Shown: in pieces, positions 6,813-10,480 of the stretch | How the letters are laid out: the number at the start of each line of letters is the position of its first letter | Position numbering within the stretch: the first letter of the stretch is position 1 | Assembly (NCBI GenBank): GCA_002333095.1 | Contig: DDBK01000077.1 | Coordinates: forward strand, 2,661-13,140 | Length of the DNA: 10,480 nucleotides | Reading direction: 5' to 3' | From: Cellvibrionales bacterium UBA2034 | GTDB lineage: Bacteria > Pseudomonadota > Gammaproteobacteria > Pseudomonadales > UBA7239 | Program-made: the position numbers and the translations under genes | The notes under the pieces: model-generated | What the model saw: the letters and a program-made list of their open reading frames with translations, nothing else | Told to the model about the DNA's origin: nothing | Databases searched by the model: none

Positions 6813-7448
6813 CTATTTTTCGCGGGCTTTCAGCGTCTCCAGATAAGGCATCAACATACGCATGGCATGGGTTACCTGATACTCCATTTGTTCCCGAAGG
6901 TCTTCTATCTGGACACCCAGCAATATTTTTTCATGCAGTTTTCCCTGGATCATCCCTAAAAAAACTTCTGCATCTTCACGCGGATGGGCACTTCCTAATT
7001 GCCTGAACTCATCAACAATGCACGCAATGGCGTGTTCTGTAATTTCTTCGGCAAATATTGGCCCGAGACCTCTTTCACCATCCGCATAGGCGATGCGCTG
7101 CAAAGCCAGTGCTTCTGGCAATTGACAGCCCTGAAGATAGTTAAGTGCCAGGCGAGAAAGCCTCTCCTCCATGGTTTGGGTTGCCTGAAGCCCTTCGTTC
7201 AGCAGGGGGCCAATCAGGGTCGCATTCCTTGTCAGGGCCGCATGCAGCATGCCTGCCTTGTCGCCAAATTGCCGGTACAGGGTTTCCTTGGACGCTTTGG
7301 CCGACTGAGCCACCGCATTCATGCTGAACTTCTGGTACCCATCCCGTAACAAGACCCTGATGGTGTGGTCCAGCAGGCGGTTACGGAGCCCATCTTCCAA
7401 TGGACGCCCTTTTTTTGTTGCTGGTTCATTTGCCGGTTGACTTGTCAT
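6813..7448 (-). CDS. TetR/AcrR-family transcriptional regulator
   Basis: The 211-aa protein has a basic N-terminal tail (TKKGRP) and a TetR DNA-binding domain at about 22-68, with the helix-turn-helix at about 42-62 (SMNAVAQSAKASKETLYRQF). The remainder is helical and serves ligand binding and dimerisation; the QRIAYADGERGLGPIFAEEI stretch recalls AefR-like C-terminal domains, a tentative match. The ligand is unknown. It is divergent from the membrane hydroxylase gene, and a perfect palindrome lies 15 bp upstream of its start, so it probably represses itself and its neighbour. No Shine-Dalgarno sequence precedes ATG 7448; with a -10-like TACAAT at 7457-7462 the mRNA might be nearly leaderless. 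Its 3' end faces the ABC operon. Confidence 0.92.
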   Translation of the reverse strand: MTSQPANEPATKKGRPLEDGLRNRLLDHTIRVLLRDGYQKFSMNAVAQSAKASKETLYRQFGDKAGMLHAALTRNATLIGPLLNEGLQATQTMEERLSRLALNYLQGCQLPEALALQRIAYADGERGLGPIFAEEITEHAIACIVDEFRQLGSAHPREDAEVFLGMIQGKLHEKILLGVQIEDLREQMEYQVTHAMRMLMPYLETLKAREK

Positions 7449-7463
7449 GGGGAACCATTGTAC

Positions 7464-7479
7464 CGTACCGTACGGTACG
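7464..7479. promoter_or_regulatory. Palindromic operator, likely for the TetR regulator
   Basis: CGTACCGTACGGTACG is a perfect 16-bp palindrome in the 84-bp gap between the divergent genes. The flanks add two further symmetric pairs (7461-7462 with 7481-7482). On the minus strand it lies directly upstream of a -10-like TACAAT (7457-7462), where a bound dimer would block the regulator's promoter. Size, symmetry and position fit a TetR operator; binding itself is inferred. Confidence 0.75.
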
Positions 7480-7532
7480 TTAATAGTGCTTTTATAGCGC
7501 GCAGGGTGTTTTATAAAAAACAGGGGTTAATC

Positions 7533-8261
7533 ATGAACAGCGAATTGGCACTACAGCCCGCATGGGACTTTTTTATCAGGCACGGGGGTGACTTTTTAAG
7601 CTCGCCGGGGTTCATTTTAACGGCCGTGATGCTGGGTGTTTATGTGCCTGGAATATTTTTCTCGATTATTGATGTATTTATTACCAAACGATTAACGTTA
7701 AAGCAAAGTGCTGCCGTTTATTGGCGAGCGATGAAATGGTATTCAACGTTCTACATTGTAGCGATGCCAATTTTTCTTTTTGTCCCGCTACCTGTAAAGC
7801 TCAACATTCCCGCAAACGCCCCCACAGTAATCGAGTTTTGCAAGGATTTGCTGTTCTATTTCCTTCTGGGTGATTTTGCCTCCTATATATGGCATCGCAT
7901 CGAGCATCAAAATAAGTGGTACGCCAAAAAAGTGCACTATGTGCATCACTTTGACCGCCCTCCCCTGAGCATATGGACAGCAATGGTTGTGCATCCTGTT
8001 GAGGGTTTCTCGGTATTTGTGTTTTTCCACATTTATGGCATTTTGTTCCCCATACATCCCTTGACGTTTTTTGTAGCCGCTTTTTCCTTGACAGCCGTCA
8101 CCATGGTTACGCATTGCGGTTATAAAATACCGGTTTACGATAAAATTTTTGCCAATTCACCTTGCCATGATTTCCATCATTCCAGTAGGGAGCCAAAAAA
8201 TGTGTCGGTTGTGTTGACGATATGTGACCGGATTTTTGGAACTTACCAGAAAGCTGGATGA
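7533..8261 (+). CDS. Membrane fatty acid hydroxylase / sterol desaturase-family protein
   Basis: The 242-aa integral membrane protein has the three histidine clusters that hold the di-iron centre of this superfamily: HRIEH (121-125), HYVHH (135-139) and HDFHH (212-216), plus His154 in VVHPVEG and His194. Hydrophobic stretches at about 29-48, 70-87, 103-119, 157-173 and 177-192 fit a membrane enzyme with cytoplasmic His boxes. The family uses O2 to hydroxylate or desaturate lipids; the substrate here is unknown. ATG 7533 is chosen because AGGGG (7522-7526) lies 6 nt before it; the longer frame from 7365 would run through the TetR gene and the operator. A -10-like TATAAA lies at 7512-7517. Four sampled 60-bp lines of the gene are 40-45% GC, lower than sampled glnA, though Phe-rich membrane coding explains part of this. 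The stop lies 6 bp from the convergent Nudix gene's stop. Confidence 0.88.
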   Translation: MNSELALQPAWDFFIRHGGDFLSSPGFILTAVMLGVYVPGIFFSIIDVFITKRLTLKQSAAVYWRAMKWYSTFYIVAMPIFLFVPLPVKLNIPANAPTVIEFCKDLLFYFLLGDFASYIWHRIEHQNKWYAKKVHYVHHFDRPPLSIWTAMVVHPVEGFSVFVFFHIYGILFPIHPLTFFVAAFSLTAVTMVTHCGYKIPVYDKIFANSPCHDFHHSSREPKNVSVVLTICDRIFGTYQKAG

Positions 8262-8267
8262 TGCGGA

Positions 8268-8804
8268 TTACAGCGGCGCTATGTCTTCCACATGCAGAGA
8301 GAATTTTCCTGTTTTGCGGTCTTCAAAATAGTGATGCAATGTGCGCCACATGGTGCGGAATGCCAATTCGCGCCATGGAATTTCCTCTTCCGTAAACAGG
8401 CGCACTTCCAGTGATTCATCTGTGTTGGTCGCAAAAACCGGCTCAGGTAATTCAGCGATATACATCATGTAAACCTGCCCGATATGCGGCAGGTTGAACA
8501 TGCAGTACAACTCACCCAGGTTAACTTGTGCGCCAGCCTCTTCCACGGTTTCACGCTCTGCACCTTGTGCCACGGTTTCACCCAGTTCGAGAAAACCGGC
8601 AGGCAAGGTCCAGAAACCGAGGCGCGGCTCAATAGCGCGTCGACACATCAATACCTGATTCTGGTATACCGGCAGACAACCCGTAATAATTCTCGGGTTA
8701 TTGTAATGGACAGTTTCGCAATCACTGCAAACATGGCGCTCACGGTTGTCGCCCGCTGGCACAAGAACCCGCACAGCCGCACCGCAAAAAGAACAAAATT
8801 TCAT
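8268..8804 (-). CDS. Zinc-ribbon Nudix hydrolase
   Basis: The 178-aa protein starts with a four-cysteine zinc ribbon (Cys4, Cys7, Cys26, Cys29), followed by a Nudix fold. The Nudix box is complete at 70-91: Gly70, Glu76, Arg84-Glu85, Glu88-Glu89 and Gly91. The zinc ribbon plus box resembles the C-terminal half of NADH pyrophosphatase NudC, but the chain lacks NudC's N-terminal domain, so a nucleotide-sugar, NAD-related or other nucleoside diphosphate substrate is possible. It follows lysA on the same strand after 8 nt and has no strong ribosome site, so it is probably co-transcribed with lptM-lysA. Its stop is 6 bp from the convergent hydroxylase gene with no clear terminator between. Confidence 0.92.
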   Translation of the reverse strand: MKFCSFCGAAVRVLVPAGDNRERHVCSDCETVHYNNPRIITGCLPVYQNQVLMCRRAIEPRLGFWTLPAGFLELGETVAQGAERETVEEAGAQVNLGELYCMFNLPHIGQVYMMYIAELPEPVFATNTDESLEVRLFTEEEIPWRELAFRTMWRTLHHYFEDRKTGKFSLHVEDIAPL

Positions 8805-8812
8805 GGCAATAT

Positions 8813-10075
8813 CTAGGCGGGCAACACGGATTCACCGCGCCACAAATCAGCCAGTGTTTCACGCGAACGGATCGTGAAAACCTTATCTCCATCCACCATG
8901 ACTTCAGCGGCTCGTGGTCGACTGTTGTAATTGGAACTCATGACAAAACCATACGCTCCACTGCCATGGATAGCGAGGAGATCCCCGGCATCCAACGTCA
9001 ATTCACGTGACTTTCCGAGAAAATCACCGGTTTCGCATATCGGCCCGACAATATCAAAAATATGCGATTTTCCTTCGTGCTTGCGTACTAGTTCGATATT
9101 TTGCCACGCTTGATACAGCGCAGGGCGTATCAGATCATTCATGGCAGCATCTACCACCGCAAAATGGTGTGAAGGCGTAGACTTGAGCAGGTCAACTCGC
9201 GTGAGGAGCACGCCTGCATTGGCAACAATCGAACGTCCCGGCTCAACCAGCAATTTGATTTTTCTATCGCCGAGATGCGCACGGACAGCTTTCATATAAT
9301 CGCCGGGCGTGGGTGGCTGATCGCCAGCACGGTAACTCACACCCAGGCCACCACCAAGATCCAGATGCTCGACAACGATATTTTCTGCAGCCAATGTATC
9401 AATCAAACCCAACACACGTTCCAATGCATCCAGGAAAGGGGTCAACTCCGTGAGTTGTGAACCAATATGGCAATCGATACCCTTGATACGAATATGTGGC
9501 AGCGTTGCTGCTTCACGATAGACATCGACTGCCTCAACCATATCAATGCCAAACTTGTTCTCACGCAAACCTGTTGAGATATATGGATGTGTATTGGCAT
9601 CCACATCCGGATTTACGCGCAATGATACCGGCGCCACAATGTTCATCCTGGCAGCCACGGTTTGTATTCGCTGCAACTCGGCGCGCGACTCTACATTGAA
9701 ACAATCAATGCCAACTTCCAGCGCCCGCGCAATTTCGTCTTCGCGTTTTCCTACACCCGAAAAAACAATACCTGCAGGGTTGCCGCCGGCTGCCAGCACT
9801 CGCTCCAGTTCACCGACAGACACAATATCAAACCCGGCACCGAGACGCGCCAGCACATTGAGCACAGCGAGATTGGAGTTTGCCTTGACGGCAAAACACA
9901 CACGGTGATCACACCCGGATAATGCCTCGGTATACGCGTGATAGCTGGCCGTAATAGCCGCGCGGCTGTAGACGTAGGTCGGTGTTCCATGACACGCCGC
10001 GATATCAGACAACTTCACACTTTCGGCGCACAACTCTCCCTGATGGTGGGTGAACACCTGCAACTGCATGCTCAT
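8813..10075 (-). CDS. lysA: Diaminopimelate decarboxylase
   Basis: Decarboxylates meso-diaminopimelate to lysine, the last step of lysine synthesis, using pyridoxal phosphate in the cytoplasm. The 420-aa chain is full length. Lys64 in CFAVKANSN is the PLP-binding lysine of the alanine-racemase-like barrel. HIGSQL (203-208), GGGLG (241-245) and EPGRS (278-282) hold the cofactor phosphate. Cys347-Glu348 in GPICETGDFLG and Tyr375 in GAYGF form the active site shared across the dimer. ATG 10075 is preceded at 8 nt by GAGGGG (10084-10089), inside the end of lptM. A second ATG at 10069 is in frame, but the first fits the spacing. The gap to lptM is 2 bp, so the two are an operon, as in many gammaproteobacteria. 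Confidence 0.97.
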   Translation of the reverse strand: MSMQLQVFTHHQGELCAESVKLSDIAACHGTPTYVYSRAAITASYHAYTEALSGCDHRVCFAVKANSNLAVLNVLARLGAGFDIVSVGELERVLAAGGNPAGIVFSGVGKREDEIARALEVGIDCFNVESRAELQRIQTVAARMNIVAPVSLRVNPDVDANTHPYISTGLRENKFGIDMVEAVDVYREAATLPHIRIKGIDCHIGSQLTELTPFLDALERVLGLIDTLAAENIVVEHLDLGGGLGVSYRAGDQPPTPGDYMKAVRAHLGDRKIKLLVEPGRSIVANAGVLLTRVDLLKSTPSHHFAVVDAAMNDLIRPALYQAWQNIELVRKHEGKSHIFDIVGPICETGDFLGKSRELTLDAGDLLAIHGSGAYGFVMSSNYNSRPRAAEVMVDGDKVFTIRSRETLADLWRGESVLPA

Positions 10076-10077
10076 CG

Positions 10078-10245
10078 TCAGAGCCCCTCTTGTTTCTCTG
10101 GGGTGGATTCCTCGGTAACCGGTTGATCGGTTGTTGTAGGCGCAGGGGCTTCAGCCGGTTCATCTTTCGGCAGATACAGCGGGCCGGTCTGGCCGCAGGC
10201 GCTGAGTAACAGGGAGAGCAGGGAAATCACAATCAGGGAGCGCAT
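10078..10245 (-). CDS. lptM: LptM (YifL-like) LPS-assembly lipoprotein
   Basis: A 55-aa lipoprotein. The N-terminal signal (MRSLIVISLLSLLLSAC) ends in a lipobox LLSAC, with lipidated Cys17 followed by GQTGPLYLP, the conserved CGxxGPLYLP motif of LptM/YifL. The remainder is an acidic, Pro/Thr-rich tail. LptM associates with the LptD-LptE translocon at the outer membrane and aids LptD maturation. Gly18 after the cysteine suits outer-membrane sorting. The gene is shorter than many annotation cut-offs, so it may be missed by automated calls. It sits 2 bp upstream of lysA, the common lptM-lysA arrangement. No strong ribosome site precedes it. Confidence 0.93.
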   Translation of the reverse strand: MRSLIVISLLSLLLSACGQTGPLYLPKDEPAEAPAPTTTDQPVTEESTPEKQEGL

Positions 10246-10275
10246 CTTCACACCATCAAGGGAGGTAAAGCGGGC

Positions 10276-10303
10276 AGTATAAGGTAAACTGGCGTCATGA
10301 AAA
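10276..10303 (-). promoter_or_regulatory. Promoter of the lptM-lysA-NUDIX operon
   Basis: The minus strand shows TATACT (-10, 10276-10281, 5 of 6 matches) and TTTTCA (-35, 10298-10303, 4 of 6) with a 16-bp spacer. The predicted start near 10269 leaves a leader of about 24 nt before lptM. The -35 overlaps the first codons of the divergent RIO kinase gene. Confidence 0.5.
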
Positions 10304-10480
10304 TTCCAGATCGCATCAAACCGCTGATTGAAGACGGCATTGTCGACGATGTGCTGCGCCAGTTGAAAAGCGGCAAGGAAGCGGCCGTGTATCTGGTGCG
10401 TTGTGGCTCACACGTGCGCTGCGCCAAGGTCTACAAGGAAGCTACCCAACGCAGCTTCCGGCAAGCCGTGGAATACCAGG
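10297..10480 (+). CDS. RIO-family serine protein kinase, 3' end beyond the window
   Basis: Sixty-one codons are visible before the edge. They read MKIPDRIKPLIEDGIVDDVLRQLKSG and continue with KEAAVYLVRCG and RCAKVYKEATQRSFRQAVEYQ. SGKEAAVY is the nucleotide-binding loop typical of RIO kinases and the lysine of CAKVYK is the expected ATP-contacting residue. Proteobacterial RIO proteins of this type are known as putative serine kinases/ATPases with poorly defined roles. The catalytic loop and metal site lie outside the window. Only 51 bp separate this start from lptM. A short AAGG (10281-10284) lies 12 nt upstream, a poor ribosome site. In several pseudomonads the gene divergent from lptM is cyaY instead. 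Confidence 0.88.
   Translation, partial: MKIPDRIKPLIEDGIVDDVLRQLKSGKEAAVYLVRCGSHVRCAKVYKEATQRSFRQAVEYQ

Noticed and set aside
7365..7532. In-frame N-terminal extension of the hydroxylase by 56 residues
   Set aside because: It would run through the 5' part of the TetR gene on the other strand and across the palindrome. The ATG at 7533 has a good ribosome site and begins the family-like sequence.

Overview
The window looks like chromosomal housekeeping DNA from a gammaproteobacterium. The protein sequences, and the divergent glnA/thiI arrangement also known from pseudomonads, suggest Pseudomonadales or Cellvibrionaceae. This placement is an inference from gene order and protein resemblance; no database search was run. 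I see no tRNA, rRNA, CRISPR array, insertion sequence or phage gene.

Left part (1-2630), nitrogen assimilation. A secreted DUF4124 protein runs leftward off the window edge. Upstream of it, on the same strand, is glutamine synthetase (glnA), ending at a strong hairpin terminator. The 306-bp gap between glnA and thiI holds a sigma-54 promoter facing glnA, two NtrC-type boxes about 105 and 135 bp upstream of the inferred start site, and a sigma-70-type promoter facing thiI.

Middle part (2630-6760). thiI (tRNA 4-thiouridine/thiazole sulfurtransferase) heads a rightward operon with a complete BtuCDF/FecBCDE-type importer: periplasmic binding protein, permease and ATPase. All three junctions are 4-bp ATGA overlaps with little or no Shine-Dalgarno sequence, so translation is probably coupled. 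Substrate is not decided by the sequence; iron complexes or cobalamin are the family norms. The link to ThiI is the most unusual feature of the window.

Right-middle part (6813-8261). A TetR-family repressor gene and a membrane fatty-acid-hydroxylase/sterol-desaturase-like gene diverge from an 84-bp gap. That gap contains a perfect 16-bp palindrome, a likely operator.

Right part (8268-10480). The leftward cluster lptM-lysA-NUDIX covers an outer-membrane LPS-assembly lipoprotein, the last step of lysine synthesis, and a zinc-ribbon Nudix hydrolase in the place where dapF is often found. A RIO-type protein kinase gene diverges from lptM and runs off the right edge.
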